A stretch of 64,000 nucleotides of DNA from an uncultured Alphaproteobacteria bacterium (GCA_937952245.1 CALFYS010000064.1:9782-73781), one strand, 5' to 3'. Positions 1-9,265 are shown, counted from the first letter of the stretch. A program made the numbers and translations. The notes: generated by a model not told the origin, from the letters alone.

Positions 1-3000
1 GCCGCGATCAATTCCGCACGGTCGGTCGCCATGCGGGCAGCGATTGGATTCTGATCATGGGGTTCATCCAAAGCCCCAACCGCGCGCGCCACTTTATCCA
101 CCAAACTGATCTGGCTGGGGAAAGCATCACGGAAAAACCCTGACGCTCTGATCGTTACATCAATGCGGGGGCGGCCTAAAACAGACAGCGGCAAAATATC
201 AAACCCCGTAACCCGCCGTGATGCCCCATCCCATTTCGGTTGAACCCCCATCAAGGCCAGCGCTTGGGCAATATCATCCCCGCCTGTCCGCATATTGGCG
301 GTTCCCCATGCCGACAGCACCAAGGCTTGGGGGTAATTGCCATGGTCTTGCAGATAGCGATCAATCAAGGCGCAAGCCGAGGCCCACCCGATCCGCCACG
401 CCGCTTCGGTCGGCACGGCACGGCTATCCACCGAAAAGAAATTCCGGCCTGTGGGCAGGACTTCAGGGCGGCCACGGGTTGGCGCGCCCGAAGGGGCGGC
501 CGGCACATAACCGCCATCCAGCCCTTTTAAAAGATATTTGATTTCATCAGCCCCGCATTGCTCCACCGCCTGTTTGAGGGCAGGCAAATCACCATCAAGA
601 ATGGCTTGGGTTTCCCCCCAATCGGCATCACATGGATGCCCCCCCGCGATCAATTGACCCGCCAGATGGTTCAGGCGGTCAACGGTATCACCAGTATGCC
701 GCCAATGGCCAAATTCCGAATCCAATGCCGTTAAAACATCAGGGCGCGCGCCTTGCCATGGCGCGGCACGTTCCGCGGTCAGAGGGTCAAACCCTGCCAT
801 GCCGAAATCTTTGGCCAAGGCGCGTAGAATTGATGCTTTTGATGCCGCCCCATCCCCACGCGGAATTCGTAAAATCGCTGTCAGCAGATCATCCTTCAAG
901 CGACCCGAAGGCGATTGCCCAAAGATATGCAGCCCATCACGAATTTGCATTTCCTTTAAATCACAAAGGAAATTATCCAATTTCAGGAGTTTTTCATCAT
1001 CACCATCATCAGCAGTGATCCCGCAATCATCGGCGATACCAGCGCGATCAGCGGTCATTAAAATCGCTTCCATCAACGCGTCACTGCGGCGGGAATCAAG
1101 GCCAGCGGCTTCGTAATATTCATCCATCTGGGTTTCAAGTTCCGCCATCACGCCGTGGCTATCCGCTAAGGTCATGGGCGGGGTTAAGTGATCTAAAATC
1201 ACGCCAGCGGTGCGGCGTTTGGCTTGCGCGCCTTCGCCGGGGTCATTGACGATGAACGGATAAAAATGAGGCATCGGCCCTAAAATCGCATCAGGGAAAC
1301 AGGTTTCATCCAAGGCCAAGGCCTTGCCCGGCAACCATTCCAGATTGCCGTGTTTGCCCATATGCATCACCGCGTCAGCCTTGAATTGATTGCGAAGCCA
1401 AAAGTAAAACGCCAGATAGTGATGCGGCGGCGGCAAATCAGGGGAATGATAGGTTGTTTTCGGGTCGATGTTATAACCGCGGGCGGGTTGAACCGCGACC
1501 GCGATATGGCCGTAAATCCGTACCGGTAGGGCAAAGGCTAGATGATCATCCGCCTCACCCATCGCCTGCCCAACCGCCTGCCCCACCATAGGGTCATCTT
1601 CCGGTGCGCCCCAGCGGGTTTCAACCAATTGCCGCAGTTCTTCAGGTAAGGTTTGATACTGGTCTTGGTAATCCTTCAAGTGATACCAAACCTCAACCTC
1701 ACGGTCTTTGAAGCCTGTGTTGGATGGCGCGGTTAACATCTTTTCGATAATGCCGCGGCCTGTGGTGGGGGCTTTGTTTTGGGCATCGCCTGTATCAAAC
1801 CCTGCCTTGCCCAACGCCGCCAAAACATGGGCTGTGCTTTCTGGCGTATCCAGCCCCACGCCATTGGCAAGGCGGCTGTCTTTATTGGGGTAATTTGCCA
1901 TCACCACCCCTAGGCGTTTTTCTGCCCTTGGGGTGGATTTCAGCCTTTGCCAAGCAGCGGCCAATCGCGCGACATAATCCGCCCGTGCTGGATGGGCTTG
2001 ATACCCTGTCACCATCGCTTCGGTCAGCTCATCGCGAACAGGCGGGGCTTTAAACCCCACGGCACGGCTGGTGATCCGGCCATCCAATTCCGGCAAGACA
2101 ACGTGCATGGCAAGATCACGGGGATTGAGGCCAGCGGTGCCTTCCTGCCAGTTTTCCATGGTGTTGGATGCCAACATGACTTGCAAAACAGGCGCATCCA
2201 CCGCGCCAAATGGCCCGGGGCTTATGCCTTCATCAGCGGCATCACGATGGGGGTCGGAAACCGCGAAACTGGTCATGTTCAAAATCACCTGAACATCTTG
2301 TTGCGGCAAGATTTCGGCCAGCAATTCAGCCGAAAACCCATCCTTTAAACTCGCCACAAACAGCGGCAATGGCGCCAACCCCTGATTGATCAGCGCGGTA
2401 ATCATAACGTTAACAGGGGCGGTATCCCCCGCCTGCATCAACGCCCGATAGAAAACAATCGCCGCCACCGGCGCATCAGCCACGCCAGCGTTTTGCCAGA
2501 GACTTGGCATCTGCCCTATATCGGCATGGGCTTGGTCAGGCCAATAAAGCCCAGCGGGCAAAAAAGCCTGCGGCGGCAAAGCCGTATCCGTGCCGTTGAT
2601 GTGATCATCCAGCGCATCCAAAAACCCTTGGGCATTGCCCATGCCGCCTTCGGTCAGATAGGCGTTGAGCCGTGCCAGATCAGCGGCGGGGATGGTGGAA
2701 AAAGAATCCAATTCAGGGTCAGGTTTGCCATCGCCTGAAAGCAAAGCAAGGGGGATGCCTTTTGCCTTCGCCAAGGCCGAGACTTGCTCCACCCCATAGG
2801 ACCAATAGGACACGCCGCCCAGCAATCTGATGACGATCATCTTGGCTTCGGCCAAAACATTCTGGCAATAAAGATCAACGGAATACGGATGCGACAGGCT
2901 CAACAAATTGGCGATCCGCACCGCCTTGCCGCCGCGATCTGAAAGCCGTACCGCCGCGCTAAGAAGGCTGATCTCACTATCAGCCGCGGTCAGGATCACA

Positions 3001-3083
3001 ATCGGTGCCGGCGTTTGGCCTAAATCAATCGCTTCCCCATCGGCGTAAAGTTCACCAGATTGTTCGATTCGAAGAAGATGCAC
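1..3083 (-). CDS. cobN: Cobaltochelatase subunit CobN (3' end beyond window)
   Basis: Large subunit of the aerobic, ATP-dependent cobaltochelatase, which inserts cobalt into hydrogenobyrinate a,c-diamide together with CobS and CobT. About 1027 codons are visible of a family that is usually about 1250-1300 residues; the C-terminus lies off the left edge. Translating the minus strand gives the family signatures GKHGNLEWLPGKA and PFIVNDPGEGAQAKRR (around positions 1220-1370) and, near the left edge, ALDEP followed by Asn-rich residues. The chosen start is GTG at 3083, preceded by GGAG six to seven bases upstream; an ATG slightly upstream at 3099 hits a stop within 16 codons. It is the last of three codirectional genes, 27 bases after cobW. 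CobS and CobT are not in this window. Identification is firm; the exact start is likely. Confidence 0.93.
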   Translation of the reverse strand, partial: MHLLRIEQSGELYADGEAIDLGQTPAPIVILTAADSEISLLSAAVRLSDRGGKAVRIANLLSLSHPYSVDLYCQNVLAEAKMIVIRLLGGVSYWSYGVEQVSALAKAKGIPLALLSGDGKPDPELDSFSTIPAADLARLNAYLTEGGMGNAQGFLDALDDHINGTDTALPPQAFLPAGLYWPDQAHADIGQMPSLWQNAGVADAPVAAIVFYRALMQAGDTAPVNVMITALINQGLAPLPLFVASLKDGFSAELLAEILPQQDVQVILNMTSFAVSDPHRDAADEGISPGPFGAVDAPVLQVMLASNTMENWQEGTAGLNPRDLAMHVVLPELDGRITSRAVGFKAPPVRDELTEAMVTGYQAHPARADYVARLAAAWQRLKSTPRAEKRLGVVMANYPNKDSRLANGVGLDTPESTAHVLAALGKAGFDTGDAQNKAPTTGRGIIEKMLTAPSNTGFKDREVEVWYHLKDYQDQYQTLPEELRQLVETRWGAPEDDPMVGQAVGQAMGEADDHLAFALPVRIYGHIAVAVQPARGYNIDPKTTYHSPDLPPPHHYLAFYFWLRNQFKADAVMHMGKHGNLEWLPGKALALDETCFPDAILGPMPHFYPFIVNDPGEGAQAKRRTAGVILDHLTPPMTLADSHGVMAELETQMDEYYEAAGLDSRRSDALMEAILMTADRAGIADDCGITADDGDDEKLLKLDNFLCDLKEMQIRDGLHIFGQSPSGRLKDDLLTAILRIPRGDGAASKASILRALAKDFGMAGFDPLTAERAAPWQGARPDVLTALDSEFGHWRHTGDTVDRLNHLAGQLIAGGHPCDADWGETQAILDGDLPALKQAVEQCGADEIKYLLKGLDGGYVPAAPSGAPTRGRPEVLPTGRNFFSVDSRAVPTEAAWRIGWASACALIDRYLQDHGNYPQALVLSAWGTANMRTGGDDIAQALALMGVQPKWDGASRRVTGFDILPLSVLGRPRIDVTIRASGFFRDAFPSQISLVDKVARAVGALDEPHDQNPIAARMATDRAELIA

Positions 3084-3110
3084 CGACGTCTCCAGTCATA
3101 GGTGATGGGT

Positions 3111-4199
3111 TTAGCCTTGCAACGCTTCTGTCAATTGATCGAGATCAATGGTTTTCAAGCCAATCAACACCAATTGGCCATCATCACCGTTCAGACTGCC
3201 GCCATAATAATGGTCAACCCTTGCGCCAACGGCTTGCACCACCAAAGGAAGCGCTTTGCCTTTGACCTTTAAAAACCCTTTGGCGCGCAACAAGCCATGG
3301 GCTTTGGCCTGTTCCTTCAGGCGGGTGATAAACGCGTCTTGGTCATCAATTTCAGGGATCGCGATCACCCTTGAGATAAAGTCATCATGGCCGTGATCAT
3401 GGTCATGGTGGTGGTGGTGATCATCGTGATCATGGTCGTGGTCGTCATCATGGTCATGCCCGTGATCATGATGATGGTGGTGATAATCTTGGCTGCGGGC
3501 GAAAGCTTCGTCTTCCAGACCAAGGCCAAAGATGGCGGCCAAAGGCGCGCCTTGACCCGAGGTCATCAACACCGGCGTTTGATCATGGGTCAGGTCTTTT
3601 AATTGCGCCGTGACTTTGGCTTGGGCGGGTTGGTCAATCAAATCACCTTTTGAGACCACCAGAAGATTGGCGGCGGAAACCTGATCATGGAATAAATGTT
3701 CAACAGGGGTTTCATGGTCAAGTTCAGGGTCAGCCTGCCGCTGGGCTTCGAGCGCGTCATGGTCAGCCACCACATCACCATCGGCAAGAGCGGCGCCATC
3801 CACCACGGTTACCACGCCATCCAGCATGACTTTTGATTTAATATCCGGCCAGTTAAACGCCTGCACCAACGGTTGCGGCAAGGCCAGACCAGAAGTTTCA
3901 ATAATGATCTGATCCGGCGGCGGGTCTTGCGCCAGCAATTTCTGAATGCTGGGGAGGAAGTCATCCGCCACGGTGCAGCAGATACAGCCATTGGCCAATT
4001 CGATAATATCATCTTCGGAACAGCCCGGGGCATTACAGGATGACAAAACATCGCCATCAACACCGACATCGCCAAATTCATTGACAATCAACGCCAACCG
4101 TTGGCCATCAACCTTTTCGATAAGATTGCGGATTAAGGTGGTTTTGCCTGCCCCTAAAAACCCGGTGATTACAGTTGCTGGGATGCGTGTTGCGGCCAT
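3111..4199 (-). CDS. cobW: CobW-type GTP-binding metal chaperone
   Basis: G3E-family GTPase of the COG0523/CobW group, thought to deliver a metal (cobalt is the expected cargo in this context) to the cobaltochelatase. The 362-residue protein starts with a Walker A motif GFLGAGKTT near residue 15, carries the CxCC metal-binding signature (GCICC) near residue 70, a Walker B/NKxD-like region (VVSKGDL), and ends with a CobW C-terminal domain. Between them, at about residues 237-272, lies a loop made almost only of His and Asp, a likely metal-binding or storage segment. The ATG at 4199 was chosen because GGAG lies six bases upstream; TTG at 4220 and ATG at 4211 are alternatives. It sits between cobC and cobN, as in many alphaproteobacterial cobalamin clusters. 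Confidence 0.93.
   Translation of the reverse strand: MAATRIPATVITGFLGAGKTTLIRNLIEKVDGQRLALIVNEFGDVGVDGDVLSSCNAPGCSEDDIIELANGCICCTVADDFLPSIQKLLAQDPPPDQIIIETSGLALPQPLVQAFNWPDIKSKVMLDGVVTVVDGAALADGDVVADHDALEAQRQADPELDHETPVEHLFHDQVSAANLLVVSKGDLIDQPAQAKVTAQLKDLTHDQTPVLMTSGQGAPLAAIFGLGLEDEAFARSQDYHHHHHDHGHDHDDDHDHDHDDHHHHHDHDHGHDDFISRVIAIPEIDDQDAFITRLKEQAKAHGLLRAKGFLKVKGKALPLVVQAVGARVDHYYGGSLNGDDGQLVLIGLKTIDLDQLTEALQG
3384..3489 (-). repeat. His/Asp-coding low-complexity repeat inside cobW
   Basis: Irregular run of CAT/CAC/GAT/GAC codons giving about 35 consecutive residues that are nearly all His or Asp, with a few Gly. On the plus strand the same DNA reads as ATG/GTG/ATC repeats and produces a spurious Val/Met-rich reading frame. 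His-rich loops at this place are common in CobW and related G3E GTPases and are taken to bind metal ions. Confidence 0.8.
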
Positions 4200-4302
4200 T
4201 CTTGGCTCCATATCAATCAAAATTATCTGGCGTTATAAAATAAACTTATACCTTATAAACAACATCCCATTACAGCAAAAAACCTGTCCACCAGAAGCGA
4301 CA

Positions 4303-5328
4303 TTAATTGCCATCTTGCCGCCAAGACGTAAGCGCGGATTGAAGCCTGTTCCATTCGCCTTCATGGGCGGGCAAGCCAAAGCGAATCCATTCGGGATTAT
4401 AGGTAAAAACCCGCGTCCAAATCCCATGGCGTGCCAAATGCTGATGAAGGGTTTTAGCATCATTATCTTGGATCAGCAGGTAAAGATTAGTGCCGCCATA
4501 TGGGGTCAGCCCCGCTTCTGTCATCATCGCGGTTAATCGCGCCATATCACCGGCAAGCCGTTGGCGTTGCTGGTTCGCCCAAGCGCGGTCTGTCATCGCC
4601 TTTAGCCCAATTTCAAGCGCTGGGGTTGATACCGCCCAAGGCCCCATGATCTGCTTAAGGGTGTGAATATCATCGGCATGGCCAACCGCCGCCCCAAGGC
4701 GCAATCCAGCGAGGCCATAAAATTTGCCAAATGACCGGATGACCAACAGGCCTTTTCGCCCCCCTCTTGATAAAAGCGAGTTATCAGGCATCAGATCAAT
4801 ATACGCTTCATCAACAACCAAAAGCCCATCACGCCCCGCCAGTTCATCGATCAGACCATCCCAATCTTGAGGCGGGTTGATATGCCCTGTGGGGTTGCCC
4901 GGTTGGATGGCGATCACGACACGCGCATCATCGGTTAATGTCGGGATGTCGCCCGCGGGGTAGGTCACCACCGCATGGCCTTTGTGCCGCCAAGCAATCT
5001 CATGTTCGCTATAGGCCGGATCAGGGATCATCACCGTTGTTTTTGGCCGCAAAAACCCCGCAAGACTGATGATCAAGCCTGACCCCGGGGCCAGCATGAC
5101 ATTTGCGGAAGAATCGCATCCCCAATGGGATGTCATCTGATCCATTAACGCGTGTTCTGTTTCCGTTTGCGGCAAATCACGCCAATGACGGGCGGTCAAA
5201 TCAACGCCATCAATAGGATAGGAATAAGGCGCAATCCCTGTTGATAAATCAATGACTTCAGCCGGATCAAAACCATAGGCCTTAGCCGCCGCCATAAAAT
5301 TTCCGCCGTGTTCAACGCCTTGCGCCAT
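4303..5328 (-). CDS. cobC: Threonine-phosphate decarboxylase (cobalamin side-chain synthesis)
   Basis: PLP-dependent class I/II aminotransferase-fold enzyme of 341 residues, called CobC in Pseudomonas denitrificans nomenclature (CobD in Salmonella). It decarboxylates L-threonine O-3-phosphate to (R)-1-aminopropan-2-yl phosphate, used to attach the nucleotide loop of cobalamin. Visible motifs are HGGN near the N-terminus, the substrate-binding stretch QPGNPTG, VDEAYID, and the PLP lysine in SFGKFYGLAGLR. The start ATG at 5328 has GGA six bases upstream; a TTG at 5334 would add two residues. It is the first gene of the minus-strand group cobC-cobW-cobN, with about 100 bases before cobW, and is divergent from the ABC importer operon. 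A histidinol-phosphate aminotransferase was considered, but the N-terminal HGGN and the cob neighbours favour CobC. Confidence 0.9.
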   Translation of the reverse strand: MAQGVEHGGNFMAAAKAYGFDPAEVIDLSTGIAPYSYPIDGVDLTARHWRDLPQTETEHALMDQMTSHWGCDSSANVMLAPGSGLIISLAGFLRPKTTVMIPDPAYSEHEIAWRHKGHAVVTYPAGDIPTLTDDARVVIAIQPGNPTGHINPPQDWDGLIDELAGRDGLLVVDEAYIDLMPDNSLLSRGGRKGLLVIRSFGKFYGLAGLRLGAAVGHADDIHTLKQIMGPWAVSTPALEIGLKAMTDRAWANQQRQRLAGDMARLTAMMTEAGLTPYGGTNLYLLIQDNDAKTLHQHLARHGIWTRVFTYNPEWIRFGLPAHEGEWNRLQSALTSWRQDGN

Positions 5329-5334
5329 GGTCAA

Positions 5335-5467
5335 TCCAAATCAATAAAACCGTTTTGATTTGATATTTTTTGATTTTTGTTGTCGTATCGTAATCAAATC
5401 ATAGATTATGTTTATGACAGAATAGTCTCAACTTAAAGTGAGATATTTTTTAATTGAGGAGTCAATC
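5335..5467. promoter_or_regulatory. Divergent intergenic region with inverted repeat
   Basis: AT-rich region between cobC (minus) and the ABC binding-protein gene (plus), so both promoters should lie here. It contains the inverted pair GATTTGAT (5357-5364) and ATCAAATC (5393-5400), separated by 28 bases, a possible regulator site. No cobalamin riboswitch consensus (B12 box) was seen. The binding-protein gene has a good ribosome binding site (TTGAGGAG) just before its ATG. Confidence 0.35.
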
Positions 5468-6649
5468 ATGAAAAAGACACTTATGGCCCTTGCAGCAAGT
5501 TCGCTGCTGGCTGCTCCAGCGTTGGCTGAAGATGTAAAACTAGGGATCATCCTTGGCTTTACCGGCCCTATTGAATCATTAACACCAGATATGGCCGCGG
5601 GCGCTGAAATGGCGATTGCTGAAGTCAATGCTGGCGGTAACTTCATGGGCGGCCACACCATTTCATCTGTTCGCGGTGATTCAACCTGTATCGATGCGGC
5701 GGCGGCTTCTGCGGCGGCTGAACGTTTGATCACAGCGGATAAAGTCAGCGGCATCATGGGCGCCGACTGTTCAGGCGTGACCACAGCCATTCTGCAAAAT
5801 GTTGCCATGGCAAACGGCGTTGTGATGGTATCCCCATCAGCAACATCACCTGCTCTTTCAACATTGGAAGACAATGACCTGTTCTTCCGCACAGCACCAT
5901 CAGACGCCCGTCAGGGTCAGATCGTTGCTGAAATGCTGATGGAAAAAGGCTATTCATCTGCCGCGATGTCCTATGTCAACAATGACTATGGTAAAGGTCT
6001 TGCCGATAGCATCCAGAGCAACTTTGAAAGCATGGGCGGTTCCATCACCATCAGCGCATCACACGAAGATGGCAAAGGTGACTACGGCGCAGAAGTTGCG
6101 GCATTGGCTCAGGCTGGTGGCGACATCTTGATCGTTGCCGGTTACCTTGACCAAGGTGGTAAAGGCATCATTCAAGGGTCATTGGACGCGGGCGCGTTTG
6201 ACATCTTCTTCCTGCCAGATGGCATGATCGGTGACAGCCTTGGCGAAGCCATTGGTCCAGACCTTGACGGTTCAATCGGCTCACTGCCAGGCACCGACAG
6301 CCCAGGCGCGGCTAAGTTCGGCTCATTGGCTGAAGCTGCTGGTTTTGCGGCAGGTCCATTCGCCGCTGAATCATATGACGCTGCTGCGTTGATCATCTTG
6401 GCCATGCAGGCCGCGGGTTCAACAGACAGCCAAGTCTATAAGAACAGCATGATGGGTGTTGCCAACGCCCCGGGTGAAAAGATTTACCCAGGCGAGCTGG
6501 CCAAAGGCATCAAGTACCTGCGTCAGGGTCTTTCCATTGACTATGTTGGTGCTTCTGCTGTTGAGCTTGTTGGCGGCGGTGAAAGCGCTGGTAACTATGC
6601 CGAAATCCTTGTTGATGGCGGCAAAATGACAACAGTCGGTTACCGCTAA
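5468..6649 (+). CDS. ABC transporter periplasmic binding protein, branched-chain amino acid type
   Basis: Solute-binding protein of the type I periplasmic-binding (LivJ/LivK-like) family, 393 residues. The first 22 residues form a Sec signal peptide (Lys-Lys, hydrophobic core, APALA-ED cleavage), so the mature protein is periplasmic. The opening KLGIILGFTGPIES matches the start of Liv-type binding proteins. The ATG at 5468 was chosen because AGGAG lies just upstream and the signal peptide begins there; an upstream in-frame GTG would put charged residues before it. It heads an operon with two ATPases and two permeases, but a terminator separates it from them, which would favour higher expression of the binding protein. 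The ligand could be a branched-chain amino acid, another amino acid or an amide; sequence alone does not say. Confidence 0.9.
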   Translation: MKKTLMALAASSLLAAPALAEDVKLGIILGFTGPIESLTPDMAAGAEMAIAEVNAGGNFMGGHTISSVRGDSTCIDAAAASAAAERLITADKVSGIMGADCSGVTTAILQNVAMANGVVMVSPSATSPALSTLEDNDLFFRTAPSDARQGQIVAEMLMEKGYSSAAMSYVNNDYGKGLADSIQSNFESMGGSITISASHEDGKGDYGAEVAALAQAGGDILIVAGYLDQGGKGIIQGSLDAGAFDIFFLPDGMIGDSLGEAIGPDLDGSIGSLPGTDSPGAAKFGSLAEAAGFAAGPFAAESYDAAALIILAMQAAGSTDSQVYKNSMMGVANAPGEKIYPGELAKGIKYLRQGLSIDYVGASAVELVGGGESAGNYAEILVDGGKMTTVGYR

Positions 6650-6661
6650 TCTGAATGTGAT

Positions 6662-6695
6662 AAAACGACCCGGGTTTCGCTCGGGTCGTTTTTTA
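6662..6695 (+). terminator. Intrinsic terminator/attenuator after the binding-protein gene
   Basis: Perfect stem AACGACCCG (6664-6672) with CGGGTCGTT (6682-6690), loop of 9 bases, followed by a T-run. It lies between the binding protein and the first ATPase of the same transporter. Such a partly read-through terminator fits the usual need for more binding protein than membrane complex. Confidence 0.85.
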
Positions 6696-6734
6696 TTTCC
6701 TTTTGTTATCATTTGCAGATAGAACCTGCGCATT

Positions 6735-7508
6735 ATGATTAGAGTTCAAAACTTACATAAATATTTTGGTGGCCTTCACGCTGTTGATAACGCCTCGCTG
6801 GAAATTAAAGCAGGGTCGATTACAGGCTTAATTGGGCCTAATGGCGCGGGCAAAACCACGCTGTTTAATATTATCGCCGGTGTTTACAAACCTTCATCTG
6901 GCAACGTCTTCCTTGATGATGAAGATATTACCGGCATCCCGCCCCATGATTTGTTCAAGAGGGGCTTGCTGAGAACGTTTCAAATTGCCCATGAATTTTC
7001 ATCCCTGACCGTCCGTGAAAACCTGATGATGGTGCCCGGCAATCAATCGGGTGAGAATTTGATTGATGCTTGGTTCCGCCCCAAGAAAGTCATGGCGGAA
7101 GAACAAGAAATTCGCAACAAGGCCAATGAAGTGATCGACTTCTTGCAATTGGGTCATGTCGCCGAAGAACGGGCGGGCAATCTTTCAGGCGGGCAGAAGA
7201 AACTGCTTGAATTGGGCCGCACCATGATGGTCGATGCCAAAATCGTGTTTTTGGATGAGGTTGGCGCGGGCGTCAACCGAACCTTGCTGAACACGATTGG
7301 CGATGCGATTTTGCGGCTCAACAAAGAGCATGGTTATACATTTTGCATGATCGAACATGACATGGATTTTATCGGCCGCCTTTGTGATCCGGTGATCGTC
7401 ATGGCCGAAGGCAGTGTCCTTGCTGAAGGCACGGTTGAAGAGGTCAAATCCAACGAACAGGTGATCGAAGCCTATTTGGGCACTGGCCTGAAAAACAAAG
7501 CATCCTAG
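6735..7508 (+). CDS. ABC transporter ATP-binding protein, LivG-like
   Basis: First cytoplasmic ATPase of the Liv-type importer, 257 residues. Walker A GPNGAGKTT is near residue 37, the signature LSGGQKK near 154, and the Walker B aspartate and catalytic glutamate lie in KIVFLDEVGAGVN. Most LivG proteins have DEPAAG(M/L)N at this point; here the proline is Val. The switch histidine is present in MIEHDMDF. The C-terminal tail ending ...IEAYLGTG is typical of LivG, where it contacts the binding-protein-dependent permease. No strong ribosome binding site precedes the ATG. It is followed 14 bases later by the LivF-like partner. Confidence 0.9.
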   Translation: MIRVQNLHKYFGGLHAVDNASLEIKAGSITGLIGPNGAGKTTLFNIIAGVYKPSSGNVFLDDEDITGIPPHDLFKRGLLRTFQIAHEFSSLTVRENLMMVPGNQSGENLIDAWFRPKKVMAEEQEIRNKANEVIDFLQLGHVAEERAGNLSGGQKKLLELGRTMMVDAKIVFLDEVGAGVNRTLLNTIGDAILRLNKEHGYTFCMIEHDMDFIGRLCDPVIVMAEGSVLAEGTVEEVKSNEQVIEAYLGTGLKNKAS

Positions 7509-7522
7509 AGCGTGGTGATCAG

Positions 7523-8227
7523 ATGAGTTTTCTTCTTGGTGCAAATATGACAGGCGGTTATGGCGGTGCTGATATTCTGCATGATTGCACAATCGGTGTC
7601 GAAAAAGGTGAGATTGCCGTGGTGGTCGGGCCTAATGGCGCAGGCAAATCCACCGCCATGAAAGCCATTTTTGGGATGCTGAATTTACGCCAAGGCCAAG
7701 TCACGATTGATGGCGATGATATTACCAACTTGAAGCCTGAAGAACGGGTCTTAAAAGGCATGGGTTTTGTGCCGCAAACCAATAATGTCTTCACCTCCAT
7801 GAGCGTTGAAGAAAACCTTGAAATGGGCGCGTTTATTCGCCGTGATGATATTTCCCAGACCATGGAACAGGTGTTTGAATTATTCCCCATTTTAAAAGAA
7901 AAACGCAAACAGCCCGCGGGTGAACTTTCCGGCGGCCAGCGTCAGCAAGTTGCCGTTGGCCGGGCGTTGATGACGCAACCAAAAGTCCTGATGTTGGATG
8001 AACCCACCGCCGGTGTTTCGCCGATTGTCATGGATGAATTGTTTGACCGCATCATTGAAGTGGCGCGCACAGGAATCGCGATTTTGATGGTCGAACAGAA
8101 CGCCAAACAAGCGCTTAATATTGCCGATAAAGGCTATGTGCTGGTGCAGGGCGAAAACAGATATACCGATACAGGGGCGGCTCTGATCGCCAATCCTGAT
8201 GTGCGGCGTGCTTTCCTTGGTGGTTAA
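7523..8227 (+). CDS. ABC transporter ATP-binding protein, LivF-like
   Basis: Second ATPase of the Liv-type importer, 234 residues, the usual LivF size. Walker A is GPNGAGKST near residue 40, the Q-loop is in GFVPQTNNVF, the ABC signature is LSGGQRQQVAVGRAL, and Walker B is VLMLDEPTAGVSP. The H-loop position reads MVEQNAKQAL, with Gln where other ABC ATPases have His; this is normal for LivF. The protein would pair with the LivG-like ATPase on the cytoplasmic face of the permease dimer. The ATG at 7523 follows GGTGATCAG; a later in-frame ATG at 7547 is possible but less likely. Confidence 0.9.
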   Translation: MSFLLGANMTGGYGGADILHDCTIGVEKGEIAVVVGPNGAGKSTAMKAIFGMLNLRQGQVTIDGDDITNLKPEERVLKGMGFVPQTNNVFTSMSVEENLEMGAFIRRDDISQTMEQVFELFPILKEKRKQPAGELSGGQRQQVAVGRALMTQPKVLMLDEPTAGVSPIVMDELFDRIIEVARTGIAILMVEQNAKQALNIADKGYVLVQGENRYTDTGAALIANPDVRRAFLGG

Positions 8228-8251
8228 TGGACGCGATAGGACATTGAAGCG

Positions 8252-9265
8252 ATGACAGATATTTTAAACGCATTGGTTATTCTGGCCAATTTCATCTTTG
8301 TCCCCGCCATGGCTTATGGCAGCCAGCTGGCCTTAGGCGCGTTGGGCATCACCATGGTTTATAGCATCCTGCGCTTTTCCAATTTTGCCCATGGGGAATT
8401 AATGTCTTTTGGCGCCATGACCACCATTTTGGTGACATGGGCATTGCAAAGCAGCGACATTAGCCTTGGGATTTTCCCAACCGCTTTGCTGGCCATTCCA
8501 GTTGCGATTTTGGTGACGGTTGTTCTGGCGGTTGCGATTGATAAATCGGTTTACCAATATTATCGCAAAATCAGGGCTGAACCGGTGACGCTGTTGATTG
8601 TGTCGATTGGGGTGATGTTCTTTTTAAGCGGCTTGGTGCGCTTTATCATCGGCCCGAAAGATCAGGTCTTCACCGATGGCCAGCGGTTTATTATGAAAGC
8701 CCGCGCCTTTAAACAAATGACCGGCCTTAACGAAGGGCTGGCCATTAAAATGACCCAAGGCATCACTGTTGTGACCGCCTTTGTTTTGGTTGCTGTGGTG
8801 TTTTGGTTTTTGAATAAAACCCGCACCGGCAAATCCATGCGCGCCTATTCCGATAATGAAGATTTAGCCCTGCTTTCAGGCATTAACCCTGAACGTGTTG
8901 TGCTGATCACTTGGGTGATTACCGCCGCCCTTGCCGCTGTCGCGGGGACACTTTATGGGCTGGATAAAAGCTATAAGCCCTTCACCTATTTGTCACTACT
9001 CTTGCCGATTTTCTCGGCGGCGATTGTTGGCGGTGTTGGCAATCCTTTGGGGGCTATTGCTGGCGGGTTTGTCATTGCCTTTTCTGAATTGACCATCACT
9101 TTTGCCTATAAAAAAGTGCTGACCTATCTGCTGCCTGAGAGCATGGCACCGGATACATTGATGCAATTGTTATCGACAGATTATAAAATCGCCTTGTCCT
9201 TTGTGATTCTGGTGATTGTCTTGATCTTTAAACCGACAGGGCTGTTTAGCGGGAAGACGATATAA
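8252..9265 (+). CDS. ABC transporter permease, LivH-like
   Basis: Inner-membrane permease of the Liv-type importer, 337 residues with about eight or nine hydrophobic segments. Family signatures include ALGALGITMVYSILRFSNFAHGE near the N-terminus and the EAA-like loop followed by the LPIFSAAIVGGVGNPLGAIAGG stretch (quoted here in parts: AAIVGGVGNPLGA) typical of LivH. It is somewhat longer than E. coli LivH (about 308 residues). Its stop codon overlaps the start of the next gene by one base (TAATG), so the two permeases are probably translationally coupled. The membrane pore would be a heterodimer of this protein and the LivM-like protein. Confidence 0.9.
   Translation: MTDILNALVILANFIFVPAMAYGSQLALGALGITMVYSILRFSNFAHGELMSFGAMTTILVTWALQSSDISLGIFPTALLAIPVAILVTVVLAVAIDKSVYQYYRKIRAEPVTLLIVSIGVMFFLSGLVRFIIGPKDQVFTDGQRFIMKARAFKQMTGLNEGLAIKMTQGITVVTAFVLVAVVFWFLNKTRTGKSMRAYSDNEDLALLSGINPERVVLITWVITAALAAVAGTLYGLDKSYKPFTYLSLLLPIFSAAIVGGVGNPLGAIAGGFVIAFSELTITFAYKKVLTYLLPESMAPDTLMQLLSTDYKIALSFVILVIVLIFKPTGLFSGKTI

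Noticed and set aside
218..2738. Several plus-strand reading frames of 60-133 codons
   Set aside because: They lie opposite the continuous cobN reading frame, which shows family motifs throughout; they are shadows.
3387..3602. Val/Met/Ile-rich reading frame on the plus strand that looks like a membrane protein
   Set aside because: It is the antisense reading of the His/Asp codon repeat of cobW, with no ribosome binding site and no similarity to a real gene.
5335..5467. Cobalamin riboswitch upstream of cobC
   Set aside because: No B12 box or multi-stem element could be recognised; the region is short and AT-rich.
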